Part shown: positions 1-8,901 of the stretch, in pieces
Layout: each line of letters opens with the position of its first letter
Numbering within the stretch: position 1 is the stretch's first letter
Position numbers and translations under genes: made by a program
NCBI GenBank assembly: GCA_902787065.1
Contig: CADAFA010000005.1
Coordinates: forward strand, 1 to 31,325
DNA length: 31,325 nt
From: an uncultured Elusimicrobium sp.
GTDB taxonomy: Bacteria > Elusimicrobiota > Elusimicrobia > Elusimicrobiales > Elusimicrobiaceae
Direction of reading: 5' to 3'
The notes under the pieces: model-generated
Told to the model about the DNA's origin: nothing
The model's database searches: none
What the model saw: only the letters and a program-made list of their open reading frames with translations

Positions 1-121
1 AATGCTATATAAACAAAATGTGGAGAAGTAATATATGAATAAAAAAGCTTTCACTTTACTTGAACTTTTGGTTGTTGTTTTAATTATCGGAATTTTAGCA
101 GCAATTGCCTTACCGCAATAT
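1..121 (+). repeat. Pilin 5' cassette, copy A (inverted partner at 31182-31302)
   Basis: A 34-nt leader (TATAA-rich -10-like box, GGAG ribosome site) plus the first 29 codons of the pilin gene match the 5' end of the pilin gene at the other end of the window, in opposite orientation. By eye, 5 of 34 leader bases and 8 of 87 coding bases differ, and all 8 coding changes are synonymous. The upstream edge lies outside the window. Confidence 0.75.
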
Positions 122-523
122 AGATATGTTGTGGAAAAAGCACGAATTACTGAAGCTATAACTATACTTAAAACTATTGCTGAAGCAAACGAAAGATTTT
201 ATATGATTAATGACCGTTATGCCAATGCTTATGAAATGGAAAAACTTGATATTGAGATACCTGGCGAAATAAGATCAGGCCAATATGGTTGGGATGAAAA
301 AAGAGTGGAAACAGAATTGTTTGTATATTCACCGGATAGTGATGGAGGTTCCATTTCAGATCCAGACCCCGTGGGTTATAAAGCTCTTGCTCAAAGAAAG
401 CCGATACATACCTTATACTATTTGTTCATTAATGCAAATAACGTTCTTAGATGTCAGAAAATTGCGCCTACCTCTGCACAAGCTAAACTTTGTGATGAAA
501 TAAATTCTCAAGGTCATTTGTAA
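35..523 (+). CDS. Type IV pilin-like protein (PilE-like prepilin), copy A
   Basis: A 162-aa prepilin. It opens with a short basic leader, MNKKA, then FTLLELLVVV, a class III signal: the prepilin peptidase would cut before Phe6, leaving Glu at +5 of the mature protein. The following hydrophobic helix (to about residue 26) would anchor the subunit in the inner membrane and form the pilus core. The C-terminal part has two cysteines (near residues 142 and 153) that could form the usual pilin disulfide loop. The first 29 residues are identical to the pilin at 30819-31268, while the remainder is very different. GGAG lies 9 nt before the ATG. It could be a major pilin, a minor pilin or a type II secretion pseudopilin; sequence alone does not decide. 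Confidence 0.9.
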   Translation: MNKKAFTLLELLVVVLIIGILAAIALPQYRYVVEKARITEAITILKTIAEANERFYMINDRYANAYEMEKLDIEIPGEIRSGQYGWDEKRVETELFVYSPDSDGGSISDPDPVGYKALAQRKPIHTLYYLFINANNVLRCQKIAPTSAQAKLCDEINSQGHL

Positions 524-604
524 AATAAAAGCATATCACAAGGACTACTAAGTATTTTAAAAACCATAATATTAAGTGGCGGTACGAAATTAAATTCAAT
601 CAAT

Positions 605-634
605 TTGCCAAAGCGGTCCTTAATTTAATATGAT
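605..634 (+). promoter_or_regulatory. Putative dnaX operon promoter
   Basis: TTGCCA (605-610), an 18-nt spacer, then TATGAT (629-634). Transcription would start near 641-643, at or just before the ATG at 643, so the dnaX-recR-comEC message may be nearly leaderless. No Shine-Dalgarno is visible. Confidence 0.5.
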
Positions 635-642
635 GTATGTAT

Positions 643-2358
643 ATGACTTACATCTCCCTAGCTAACAAATACCGCCCGCAAACCTTCAAGGAAGTCGTCG
701 GGCAAGAAAGCATTGAAACTACTTTAATGAACGCCGTAAAGAGCGGGCGTGTTGCCCCTGCTTATTTATTTTACGGTCCGCGCGGCTGCGGTAAAACAAC
801 AACAGCCCGCTTGCTTGCAAAAGCCTTAAACTGCCAGCATGGCCCCACAGACGAACCTTGCGGCGAATGCCCTCAATGCAAAGAAATTGCCGCATCATCC
901 GATTTAGACGTTTTGGAATTAGACGCCGCAAGCAATACGCAAGTAGATAAAATTAGGGAAGTCATACTCGATACAGTCAGTTTAGCTGCAGGGCGCGACC
1001 GCTATAAAATTTTTATTTTGGACGAAGTTCACATGCTTTCAAAGTCCTCTTTTAACGCTTTGCTTAAAACTTTGGAAGAGCCGCCAAGCCACGTAGTTTT
1101 CATTTTGGCGACGACCGAATTTAATAAAGTACCTTTAACTATAACTTCGCGCTGCCAAACTTTCCGCTTTAAACCAATTGAAGAGAAGGAAATTGTTACA
1201 CATCTTTTGGACCTTGCCGGTGCGGAAAATTTTGAGCTTACCGACGGTGCCGCCAAACAAATTGCCAAAAATGCCGGCGGTGCTTTGCGTGATGCTTTGA
1301 CGATTTTAGATAGGGCTTTATCTTTTTCAAACGGGCGCGTGGATGAAGAACTTATTGCAAAAATGCTGGGGCTTATGCCGCGTGATGTCGTTAAAGAAAC
1401 TGCTTTTGCTTTAGTCCGTAAAGATGAGAAAAAGCTCCACGAAGTTTTTGAAATGGTAAAGCATGAAGGTTTTGACGCCCTTGCTTTACTGAAAGATTTA
1501 AAAACCGCTTTTGGCGAAATATTTTATTTTACCCTTGGCTCCGGCGCTGCGCCTTTTGACGGGGCGGAAGATATTGTTAAAGAAACTACCCCAAGTTTTA
1601 TTGCCGGTTTAACACGTAAACTTTCAAAACTATACGACGAAGTTAAATATTCCGATACCCCTGCTTTGGCAGCGGAAGTCGGCCTATTTACCTTAATGCA
1701 AGCCACGCTTGATATTGAAGGCTTAATTGCCCGCCTTGAAGCACTTGAGAAAGGCGAAACAAGCGAAACAACACCGTATACATCAGGCAATAATCAAGCG
1801 GAAGAAAAATTTGAAACAAAACCTGCTGAAGAACCTAAAAAAATAGAGGTAAAACAGGAAACTAAAGAACCCCAAAAAGCAGAGGAAAAGCAAGATACAG
1901 CACCGTTTAACCCTGTAACCGCTTTGCCTGTTTTAAGAAATGCTTTGGCGGAAAATTCCCCTTTCCTTTCAGACAGTTTGCAGGGGGCAAAAGTCAATTT
2001 TATAACACCGGAAAATTGGGCTTTTGAGGTTAAAGATGCATTTTCAAAAGATGCCTGTGACAGGCGCAAAAAGGACATTGAAGGTATTGCTTTAAAATTA
2101 TTTAGCCGCAAAATTAACTTTGATTTTAATGTAGCTGCAAAATCAGCCGTACCGCAAAACCCGAGATATACCGAAGTTTTAACCCAAATAACAACACCTG
2201 TAAAACCTGAGGTAAAAGAAGAACTTATAAGCAAGGAAGAGCCGTTTTCAATGCAAGACTTTTCCCCAAAAACAGAAGTTCAAGCTGGTGCGGTAACCCA
2301 AAAAGTTTTAAATATTTTTGACGGTCAAATTATAAACACAAAAGATGAAAACGCTTGA
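643..2358 (+). CDS. dnaX: DNA polymerase III subunit gamma/tau
   Basis: Clamp-loader ATPase (571 aa) that opens the beta clamp and organises the replisome. Visible: Walker A GPRGCGKT (45-52), zinc-finger cysteines C64, C73, C76 and C79, Walker B ILDEVH (125-130), sensor 1 ATT (156-158) and the SRC arginine-finger motif (169-171). After about residue 370 comes a low-complexity Lys/Glu/Pro linker and then a divergent tau-like C-terminal domain. An ATG at 637 is also in frame; 643 is preferred because homologues begin near the YxxLANKYRP motif and the promoter-like box leaves no room for the earlier one. It overlaps recR by 14 nt. A run of seven A at 1837-1843 lies in the linker, where other bacteria make the short gamma form by slippage. 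Confidence 0.96.
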   Translation: MTYISLANKYRPQTFKEVVGQESIETTLMNAVKSGRVAPAYLFYGPRGCGKTTTARLLAKALNCQHGPTDEPCGECPQCKEIAASSDLDVLELDAASNTQVDKIREVILDTVSLAAGRDRYKIFILDEVHMLSKSSFNALLKTLEEPPSHVVFILATTEFNKVPLTITSRCQTFRFKPIEEKEIVTHLLDLAGAENFELTDGAAKQIAKNAGGALRDALTILDRALSFSNGRVDEELIAKMLGLMPRDVVKETAFALVRKDEKKLHEVFEMVKHEGFDALALLKDLKTAFGEIFYFTLGSGAAPFDGAEDIVKETTPSFIAGLTRKLSKLYDEVKYSDTPALAAEVGLFTLMQATLDIEGLIARLEALEKGETSETTPYTSGNNQAEEKFETKPAEEPKKIEVKQETKEPQKAEEKQDTAPFNPVTALPVLRNALAENSPFLSDSLQGAKVNFITPENWAFEVKDAFSKDACDRRKKDIEGIALKLFSRKINFDFNVAAKSAVPQNPRYTEVLTQITTPVKPEVKEELISKEEPFSMQDFSPKTEVQAGAVTQKVLNIFDGQIINTKDENA

Positions 2359-2938
2359 AAATCTAAAAAATTGTTTTCGTAAACTGCAAGGGGTAGGCCC
2401 GCGCCAGGCGGAGCGTTTTACCCTACATTATTTGCGAGCGCCGGAGGCGGAAGTCTCCGCCCTAATTGAGGCCTTAAAAGAGGCGCGCAAAAATGTTAAG
2501 TATTGCAGTGAGTGTTTTAATTACGCTGAGGGGGACCTCTGCCCCATTTGTGCCGATAAAAGCCGCGATAAATCAATTTTATGCGTCGTGCAAGAAGCTA
2601 AAGATATTGATGCACTTGAAAAGACAAAAGTTTTCAAAGGCGTTTACCACGTTTTACATGGTGCGGTTTCCCCGCTTGAAGGCAAAAATATTGACCATTT
2701 AAAAGTGCGCGAGCTTTTGGAGCGTGTGCAAAATTCCCCGATAGAAATTAAAGAAGTTATTTTAGCCACTAACCCAGATAGCGAAGGGGAAATGACCGCT
2801 TTATATTTGGCTGATCTTTTGCGCGGTTTAGTCGGCAAAATTTCCCGGCTTGGTTACGGTGTGCCGCTTGGTGCCCAACTTGATTATATTGATGAAATGA
2901 CTTTAACCCACTCCCTTAAAGGGCGGACAAATTTATAA
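2345..2938 (+). CDS. recR: Recombination mediator RecR
   Basis: A 197-aa protein of normal family length. It acts with RecF/RecO in loading RecA at gaps. The N-terminal helix-hairpin-helix (LQGVGPRQAERF) is followed by a four-cysteine zinc site (C54, C57, C66, C69) and a Toprim domain beginning near ILCVVQEAKD, with the acidic TNPDSEGE motif. The C-terminal RLGYGVPLG stretch is typical. The start sits inside the end of dnaX, and its stop shares one base with the comEC start (TAATG), so the three genes are probably translationally coupled. dnaX-recR adjacency is common in bacteria. Confidence 0.96.
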   Translation: MKTLENLKNCFRKLQGVGPRQAERFTLHYLRAPEAEVSALIEALKEARKNVKYCSECFNYAEGDLCPICADKSRDKSILCVVQEAKDIDALEKTKVFKGVYHVLHGAVSPLEGKNIDHLKVRELLERVQNSPIEIKEVILATNPDSEGEMTALYLADLLRGLVGKISRLGYGVPLGAQLDYIDEMTLTHSLKGRTNL

Positions 2939-4785
2939 TGCACCCGTCTTTTTACAAAAGGCCCTTTTTAATAATTTTCCTGATTTACATTTTAGTCCTT
3001 GCTTTGTTTTTAAAAGTTCCAACCCCAAAACAAAATGATATTTTTTATAAAATTCCCGCTAAAACCGAACTTAAAGTTTATATAAATTCTTACCCGCGTG
3101 CGAAGGCAAACAAACAATTTTTTACCGCAGATGTTTTGGCTTTAAACGGTCAAAAACAAAAGGGTAAAATTTACTTAACTTGCCAAGACTGCCCCGAACT
3201 TATGCGCGGCCAAATAATTACTTTTGATGCTGATTTGCTTTACCCGTCAAATCAAGAAAATTTCGGCTCTTTTGAATGGGATAAATATTTGGCGCGCAAA
3301 CATATTTTTACGCAGGCTACTATTGAAAAATTACTTAGTACGGAAAGCCCTAAAAATTTTTGGTTCTATTTATCTAAAGTGCGCGCAAGTATTTTAAAAG
3401 TTTTTTGGAACAATTTACCACCTAATTCCGCGGCAATTTTAAGCGGCATTACCCTCGGCGAAAAAGGTGATATACCCGAAAGTCTTTATACTTCCTTTCA
3501 AGACAGCGGCGCTATGCATTTGCTTGTGGCATCAGGCGGAAATGTGGGTTTTGTTACGCTGATTGTTTACTTTTTATGTTCTTTGTTTTTCGGCGGGCGT
3601 AAAAGAAAAGCTTTTATTGCTTTGATTGCTGCTTTGCTTTATACGCTTATTGCCGGCGCGGATGCACCGCTGTTGCGCGCTTACCTTATGACGGTGGCGG
3701 CAACACTAGGTTTTATTTTAGGGCGCAAAAGCGGCATAATGCAAGGTTTACTTTTGGCGGCATTTTTTATTTTAATCGTAAACCCGCAAAGTTTATTTGA
3801 GGCCGGGTTTCAAATGTCCTTTCTTGCCACTTGTGCAATAATTTTATTTACTTTAAACTTTAAATTCAGCCATAAAATACCAAGTTTATTAAGAGGCGCT
3901 TTGGAACTGTTTTTTGTTTCCTTTTGCGCCCAGCTTGCTTTGCTGCCGGTATTTACAAATTACTTCTATAAAATTTCCTTTAGTGCGGTATTTTCCAATT
4001 TACTTTTAGTGCCTTTGAGTGCAGTTTTAATGGGCGGTGGTTTCTTGCTTTGGTTAACCTCGTTTTTAGGGGAATTTATTTTTGTGCCCGTATTATTTAT
4101 AATAAAATTCTTATTACTTTGTTTTGAATATTTAGTAAACTTTTTTGCCGCTTTACCGTTTTCAAATATAACCGCGTACGCCTTAAAACCCACAACTATT
4201 ATTGCCTTTTATATTTTGCTATTTTTCTTACTTAATTTATCTTTATTTAAGAAGAAATTTAAAAGTTTTTGTATTGTGTTTATTATTTCGCTTTTAATAT
4301 TTTGTGGCGGTATTTTTATTAAACCGCAAGAAGTTACTGTCTTAAAAGGCCGCTATAATCTAAATGTAATTTTGCGTTCAGGTAATCAGACAAAAATGAT
4401 AGGCGCGAGTATCAGCGGCAGTACTGCAAGAAAGGCTTTGCTCGCGCTTGGTACCAAAGAAATTGACTGCCTTTTTGTAAACTCACTTTCCAAAAGTTAT
4501 TTTTATATGCTTAAAGATTTTGATTTAAAAATCAAAAATATTTACCTGCCTTACGGCGAAATTCCTGCCGAAGTTGAACCGCTTTTAAAAGATACCAAAG
4601 CACAAATTATACAAATATTTCCAAATCAAGATTACTGCGGTGTAGGTATAGAAAACAGTTGGGTTTTGAGTGAAGGTAAAAAAGAAACAAGCACAAATAA
4701 CAATCTGTCTTTTAAAACCTCAAAAATTACAATCGCGAGCAATTTAAAAACCGCTGAAATTGATAACAATATCATAATTTTTTAG
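2938..4785 (+). CDS. comEC: ComEC/Rec2-family competence membrane protein with degenerate C-terminal domain
   Basis: Inner-membrane channel family for uptake of transforming single-stranded DNA. The 615-aa protein has a membrane anchor (about 9-26), a soluble OB-like DUF4131 region and then a Competence domain (about 165-450) with many hydrophobic helices. Family landmarks are GITLGEKGDIPESLYTSF, HLLVASGGNVGF (usually SGLHVGL) and NPQSLFEAGFQMSF. The C-terminal 150 residues occupy the place of the metallo-beta-lactamase domain, but the HxHxDH metal motif is absent, so that part is probably not a nuclease. Translation is likely coupled to recR. Together with pilin genes it suggests natural competence, though a type IV pilus assembly set is not in the window. 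Its end overlaps the convergent gene by 14 nt. Confidence 0.88.
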   Translation: MHPSFYKRPFLIIFLIYILVLALFLKVPTPKQNDIFYKIPAKTELKVYINSYPRAKANKQFFTADVLALNGQKQKGKIYLTCQDCPELMRGQIITFDADLLYPSNQENFGSFEWDKYLARKHIFTQATIEKLLSTESPKNFWFYLSKVRASILKVFWNNLPPNSAAILSGITLGEKGDIPESLYTSFQDSGAMHLLVASGGNVGFVTLIVYFLCSLFFGGRKRKAFIALIAALLYTLIAGADAPLLRAYLMTVAATLGFILGRKSGIMQGLLLAAFFILIVNPQSLFEAGFQMSFLATCAIILFTLNFKFSHKIPSLLRGALELFFVSFCAQLALLPVFTNYFYKISFSAVFSNLLLVPLSAVLMGGGFLLWLTSFLGEFIFVPVLFIIKFLLLCFEYLVNFFAALPFSNITAYALKPTTIIAFYILLFFLLNLSLFKKKFKSFCIVFIISLLIFCGGIFIKPQEVTVLKGRYNLNVILRSGNQTKMIGASISGSTARKALLALGTKEIDCLFVNSLSKSYFYMLKDFDLKIKNIYLPYGEIPAEVEPLLKDTKAQIIQIFPNQDYCGVGIENSWVLSEGKKETSTNNNLSFKTSKITIASNLKTAEIDNNIIIF

Positions 4786-5554
4786 CCATTTCTTCCAGGT
4801 CTTTTTCGCTCATGTCGGGGCGGATGCCAAAACGCGTCAGGCAAAAATCATACTTTATCGGATCTTCCGGGTTAATTTTGGCTAAATTTGCGGAAATTTC
4901 CAAAGCGGTTTTTAAATCGGCCTGATTGCGTTTTGTTAAACCTAAAGCCCTAGCCGCGCGGTGCATATGCACATCTAGCGGAATAAGCAAATCAGCACAA
5001 TCAACACTGCGCCAACAACCGAGGTCCACTTCGTCGCACCTAACGCACCAGCGCAAAAATAAATTAAGGCGTTTTAAAGCACTGTTTTTTTCGGGGTTCG
5101 GTATAAGCGTATTGATATTTCCGTAACTCCTTAAATGCGCGGCAAAATTTTTGAGGGCAAAAACAAAATCCTTTTCCGGCGCGTAAAATTTTAAAAACAT
5201 GTTTTCCAAACTGCCGTATTCTTTAAGTGTTTGGGAAATTGCCCACAAAAAATCAGCCGTTTCATTACCTGTAGTAAAGCGGTATTTAAAGTTTTTGAAC
5301 ATTTTTTTAAGTTCTGGTTTAGTGGTTTTTAAAAGAAAGTCTTTCGGTCTAGGCCCTAAATTAAGTAAAATATTATTGACGGCCTTTATTATCTGTTTTA
5401 CATTACCGTACGCAAAAGAGGCCGCAATAAGGCAGACGACTTCTTGTTGTTCCCTATATTTATAAGGGCGGCAAAATTGTAAAGGGTCGGGCGAAACATA
5501 ACATAAGTGGTTATATTTCGCATATAATTTTTCAAGTAAAGATTTTTTTAGCAT
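4772..5554 (-). CDS. TIGR02757/DUF2400 family protein
   Basis: A 260-aa soluble protein recognised from the family motifs: an N-terminal DPLQFCRPYKYREQQEVVCLIAAS-like region, then LNLFLRWCVRCDEVDLGCW, LIPLDVHMHR and a C-terminal PIKYDFCLTRFG. The family is widespread in Bacteroidota and other Gram-negatives; its biochemical role is not established, though the fold is thought to resemble helix-hairpin-helix DNA glycosylases. It is transcribed alone, divergent from murE and convergent with comEC. The start at 5554 has no Shine-Dalgarno but follows a -10-like TAAAAT by 6 nt. Confidence 0.85.
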   Translation of the reverse strand: MLKKSLLEKLYAKYNHLCYVSPDPLQFCRPYKYREQQEVVCLIAASFAYGNVKQIIKAVNNILLNLGPRPKDFLLKTTKPELKKMFKNFKYRFTTGNETADFLWAISQTLKEYGSLENMFLKFYAPEKDFVFALKNFAAHLRSYGNINTLIPNPEKNSALKRLNLFLRWCVRCDEVDLGCWRSVDCADLLIPLDVHMHRAARALGLTKRNQADLKTALEISANLAKINPEDPIKYDFCLTRFGIRPDMSEKDLEEMAKKL

Positions 5555-5560
5555 AAGTAT

Positions 5561-5590
5561 ATTTTATGAAACTTAAAGAACTTTTTCCAA
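5561..5590 (-). promoter_or_regulatory. Putative leaderless promoter of the TIGR02757 gene
   Basis: On the minus strand, TTGGAA (5590-5585), an 18-nt spacer and TAAAAT (5566-5561) end 6 nt before the ATG at 5554, so transcription would begin at the start codon. The box overlaps the divergent murE start. Confidence 0.4.
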
Positions 5591-7005
5591 CCGCAAATTT
5601 TGATTGTGAAGTTTTGGGCTTAACCCAAGATTCCCAAAAAGTGCAAAAGGGTTTTGTGTTTTTTGCAATTAAAGGGCATACTGTTGACGGGCATAAATTT
5701 ATCCCTGCTGCTTTGGAGAACGGTGCATGCGCAATTATCAGCCAAGAAAAGTTAGATTTAAAACAGGCGGTTTTGGTTGAAGATATTGAGCAAGTAATGG
5801 CCACCGCCGCTTTAAAGTTTTATGATAACCCGTCTAATAAACTTAAAATGTTTGCCATAACCGGCACAAAAGGGAAGACAAGTATTTCTTATTTACTTGA
5901 GAGTATTTTGATTGCCGCCGGTAAAATTCCGGCAGTTTTGGGTACAATAAATTATAGAATCAACCGTCAAGTTTTAAGCAAAGCACCGAATACAACACCT
6001 GCCGCATTAACTTTGCAAAATATTTTGTATACCGCAGTTAATCAAGGCGCGGACAGTTGTATTATGGAAGTTTCTTCCCACGCGCTTGAATTAAAACGCG
6101 TGGAAGGCGTTAATTTCGATACGGCAATTTTTACAAATTTGCAACGCGATCATTTAGATTTCCACCATACTTTTGAAAATTATTTTAAAGCAAAATATAA
6201 ACTTTTTGAGAGTTTATTAAATCCGCAAAACCCCAAACAAAATAAAACCGCAATCATAAATATTGATGATGAATACGGTCAAAAACTTTATAAAATGCTT
6301 GAAGGTAAGATTAAACTCTTAACCTATTCAATAAAAGGGAAAGCAGATTTTGCGGCAACGGAAATACAGCCCTCTTTAGACGGTGTAACTTTTGAGGTAA
6401 ACGGCCAAAAAGCAAAAATAAATTTGCTTGGCGCACATAATGTTTATAATGCTTTGGCGGCAATTGCTGCGGCAAGCACTTACGATATTGGTTTGGAAAC
6501 AGCTATCAAAGGGATATCCAACTTGCAAGGTGTTGCAGGCCGCATGCAAGCAATTAAAGCAGGCCAGCCCTTTTATGTTTTTGTAGATTTTGCGTATACT
6601 GAAGAAGCTTTACTCCGCGCTTTTGATACGGTTAAACCTTATAAAAAAGGTAAGATTATAACCGTCTTTGGTTGCGGTGGTGAGCGCGATACAACAAAAC
6701 GCCCTTTAATGGGTGCTTGTACGATAAAAAACAGCGATTATGTCATTATCACTAACGATAATCCGCGCCGTGAGGATCCGCAAAATATTTTAAAAGATAT
6801 TTTAGCAGGCGTCGGTGAAAATAAAAATTATGAGGTGGAACTTGACAGGCGCAAAGCCATAAATAAAGCCATAGCGCAAGCCAAAGAAGGCGATATTGTT
6901 TTAATTGCCGGAAAAGGGCATGAAGATTACCAGATTTTGCCAACCGGTAAAATACATTTTTCAGATGAGGAAGAGGCCCTAAAAGCCCTTAAAAATTATG
7001 TTTAG
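5566..7005 (+). CDS. murE: UDP-N-acetylmuramoyl-L-alanyl-D-glutamate--2,6-diaminopimelate ligase
   Basis: Cytoplasmic Mur ligase (479 aa) that adds the third residue of the peptidoglycan stem peptide. The ATP loop is GTKGKTS (near residue 103; GTNGKTT is usual). The carbamylated-lysine region lies in NYFKAKYKLFESLL, and VFGCGGERDTTKRPLMG is characteristic. The specificity loop reads DNPRREDP; the DNPR signature marks meso-diaminopimelate ligases, so a Gram-negative type wall is inferred. The motif that is usually VDYAHTPDAL appears as VDFAYTEEAL. No Shine-Dalgarno is visible at this start. It overlaps murD by 8 nt. Confidence 0.95.
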   Translation: MKLKELFPTANFDCEVLGLTQDSQKVQKGFVFFAIKGHTVDGHKFIPAALENGACAIISQEKLDLKQAVLVEDIEQVMATAALKFYDNPSNKLKMFAITGTKGKTSISYLLESILIAAGKIPAVLGTINYRINRQVLSKAPNTTPAALTLQNILYTAVNQGADSCIMEVSSHALELKRVEGVNFDTAIFTNLQRDHLDFHHTFENYFKAKYKLFESLLNPQNPKQNKTAIINIDDEYGQKLYKMLEGKIKLLTYSIKGKADFAATEIQPSLDGVTFEVNGQKAKINLLGAHNVYNALAAIAAASTYDIGLETAIKGISNLQGVAGRMQAIKAGQPFYVFVDFAYTEEALLRAFDTVKPYKKGKIITVFGCGGERDTTKRPLMGACTIKNSDYVIITNDNPRREDPQNILKDILAGVGENKNYEVELDRRKAINKAIAQAKEGDIVLIAGKGHEDYQILPTGKIHFSDEEEALKALKNYV

Positions 7006-8374
7006 TTTTAAAAAGTTTAAAGGTAAAACTGCAGGTGTTATAGGGCTTGGCAAAAGCGGGCAGGCCGCCGCAAAATTTTTACATAAGCAGGGTTTTAAAG
7101 TTGTTTTGGCTGATTCCCGCCACTTACCTTTACCTGTGGGGCTTGAAGGTATTGAAGTTTTTACCGGTGGTTTCCCTCAACAATTTTTTGATTGCGATTT
7201 TTTTATCAAAAGCCCTGGTATCAGCTCTTTTGAAACGGTTATAAGAAAAATAAAAGCGCTAAAAAAACCTATTTTCAGTGAAGTGGAACTCGCTTTGGCT
7301 TTTATCTCCAAAAGTGTTAAAGTTTTTGCTGTTACCGGTACCAATGGGAAAAGCACCACAACCGTAATGCTTGGTGAAATTTTAAAAGAGCATGTAAAAG
7401 AGCTTAAAACAAAACAAAAAGTTTATGTGGCCGGCAATATCGGTACCCCTTTGACAAGTTATGCCGATAAAATCGAAGAAAACTCTTTAATAGTTTTGGA
7501 AGTTTCGAGTTATCAGCTTGAGGACAGTACTTATTTTAAACCTTTTTGTTCCGCCTTATTAAATATTACGCCGGACCATTTAGACCACCACGGCGGTATT
7601 GATAATTATATTTTGGCAAAAAGCAAAGTTTTTAAGCAGCAAAGTAAGGACGATTTTTTTATAACTAACGGTGGGGATACGGTTTGTGTTAGTTTAATTA
7701 AAAAAGCAAAAAGCCGCGTATTAACCTTTTCCTCCGAAGTTAAACACAGTGTGCGTGTTGACGTTTTTTATGACGGGGATGAACTTGTTTTCGCAACAGG
7801 TGCCCATTTAAAACCGCCAAAGTTGCTTGTAGGTATACATAATATTGAAAATGCTATGGCAGCTTCTTTGATGGCTTTTGCCGGTGGGGTGAGCCAGAGG
7901 GCAGTCCAAAAAGGTTTTGATATTTTTAACTGTCTTGAACACCGTATAGAATATTTCGCTGAGTTTAAAGGCATTAAATGTTATAACGATTCAAAAGCTA
8001 CAAATATTGAAAGTACTATTCCTGCCTTAAAATCTTTTAGCGGGGCAAATAATATTTGGTTGATTTTAGGGGGTAGGCATAAAGGTTCCCCTTATACACC
8101 GCTACTTCCGTATTTGCAAAAATATTGCAAGCAGGCAGTTTTAATCGGTGAATCAAGCCCGATTATCAAACAAGATATCGGTCCGTATTTCCCTGTAATT
8201 GAGAAGGGCGATTTAAAGCATGCCGTTGAATATATTTTTAACCACGCAAAACGCGGGGATATTTTGCTATTGTCCCCGGCCTGTTCTTCCTTTGACCAAT
8301 TTACCGACTTTGAGGACCGTGGCCGCAAATTCAAAAAAATCGTCCTGGATTATATTAAAAACAAGAAGAAATAG
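6998..8374 (+). CDS. murD: UDP-N-acetylmuramoyl-L-alanine--D-glutamate ligase
   Basis: Cytoplasmic Mur ligase (458 aa) that adds D-Glu to UDP-MurNAc-L-Ala, the step before MurE. An N-terminal Rossmann-like fold (GVIGLGKSGQAAAKFL) precedes the ATP loop VTGTNGKSTTT (near 110-120). NITPDHLDHHGGIDNY and the C-terminal NDSKATN, LILGGRHKG and LLLSPACSSFDQF motifs are all typical of MurD. The start lies inside the 3' end of murE, so the pair is probably coupled. murF and mraY, usual companions in a dcw cluster, are not between or beside them. Confidence 0.95.
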   Translation: MFSFKKFKGKTAGVIGLGKSGQAAAKFLHKQGFKVVLADSRHLPLPVGLEGIEVFTGGFPQQFFDCDFFIKSPGISSFETVIRKIKALKKPIFSEVELALAFISKSVKVFAVTGTNGKSTTTVMLGEILKEHVKELKTKQKVYVAGNIGTPLTSYADKIEENSLIVLEVSSYQLEDSTYFKPFCSALLNITPDHLDHHGGIDNYILAKSKVFKQQSKDDFFITNGGDTVCVSLIKKAKSRVLTFSSEVKHSVRVDVFYDGDELVFATGAHLKPPKLLVGIHNIENAMAASLMAFAGGVSQRAVQKGFDIFNCLEHRIEYFAEFKGIKCYNDSKATNIESTIPALKSFSGANNIWLILGGRHKGSPYTPLLPYLQKYCKQAVLIGESSPIIKQDIGPYFPVIEKGDLKHAVEYIFNHAKRGDILLLSPACSSFDQFTDFEDRGRKFKKIVLDYIKNKKK

Positions 8375-8392
8375 TTTTGATTTTTAGGAATT

Positions 8393-8824
8393 TTAAATAT
8401 GCTGTTTAATTTCCTGATTATCAATAATTAAATTTTCTTTGGGGCTAAAAAGTAATTTTTCCCCGGTAAGTTTATTTAAACTTTTATCGTAATTTAAATA
8501 AGCAATATAAGTTAATTCCTTTATGTCTTTTTTAGAGGGGGTAACTTCACTTTTCAGTTTTGCGGAATTTGAGATGACAAAAATATAATCTTGATTATTG
8601 TTTACGGAAACAGTGCAAGTATACACCCCGATATCATTTTTTTCTTTATATTCCAATTGGCATTTTGAAAAATTGGCAGATAAGTCCTTATCTTGCTTAG
8701 CGGAAAGATAAGATAAATATATCTCCTGTGCAGTTTCTTTAGGCATTTTAACAGAATTACTTTCTTGCCCTTTGCAGGCGAAGAGGAAAAAGAAAATTAA
8801 GGATAAATAAAGCAAATTTTTCAT
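8393..8824 (-). CDS. Putative lipoprotein of unknown function
   Basis: A 143-aa protein with a lipoprotein signal: a short basic start, a Phe/Leu-rich core and lipobox LFAC with Cys17 as the likely lipidated residue. The mature part is polar and Lys-rich, with two further cysteines (near 55 and 69) in a short beta-rich segment around VYTCTVSVNNNQDYIFVI. I do not recognise the family. It lies downstream of the 50-aa lipoprotein on the same strand, but a strong terminator separates them, so it probably has its own promoter or depends on read-through. Confidence 0.7.
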   Translation of the reverse strand: MKNLLYLSLIFFFLFACKGQESNSVKMPKETAQEIYLSYLSAKQDKDLSANFSKCQLEYKEKNDIGVYTCTVSVNNNQDYIFVISNSAKLKSEVTPSKKDIKELTYIAYLNYDKSLNKLTGEKLLFSPKENLIIDNQEIKQHI

Positions 8825-8856
8825 AGATTATATTTTAAAATTATTATACTTTTAAT

Positions 8857-8883
8857 AAGGCCCCGGCATAGAACCGGGGCCTT
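8857..8883 (-). terminator. Intrinsic terminator after the 50-aa lipoprotein gene
   Basis: A 10-bp perfect stem (AAGGCCCCGG / CCGGGGCCTT) with a 7-nt loop lies just after the stop of the small lipoprotein gene. The tract following it on the minus strand is only moderately T-rich. Confidence 0.75.
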
Positions 8884-8901
8884 GTATATATAGCGAAATA
8901 T

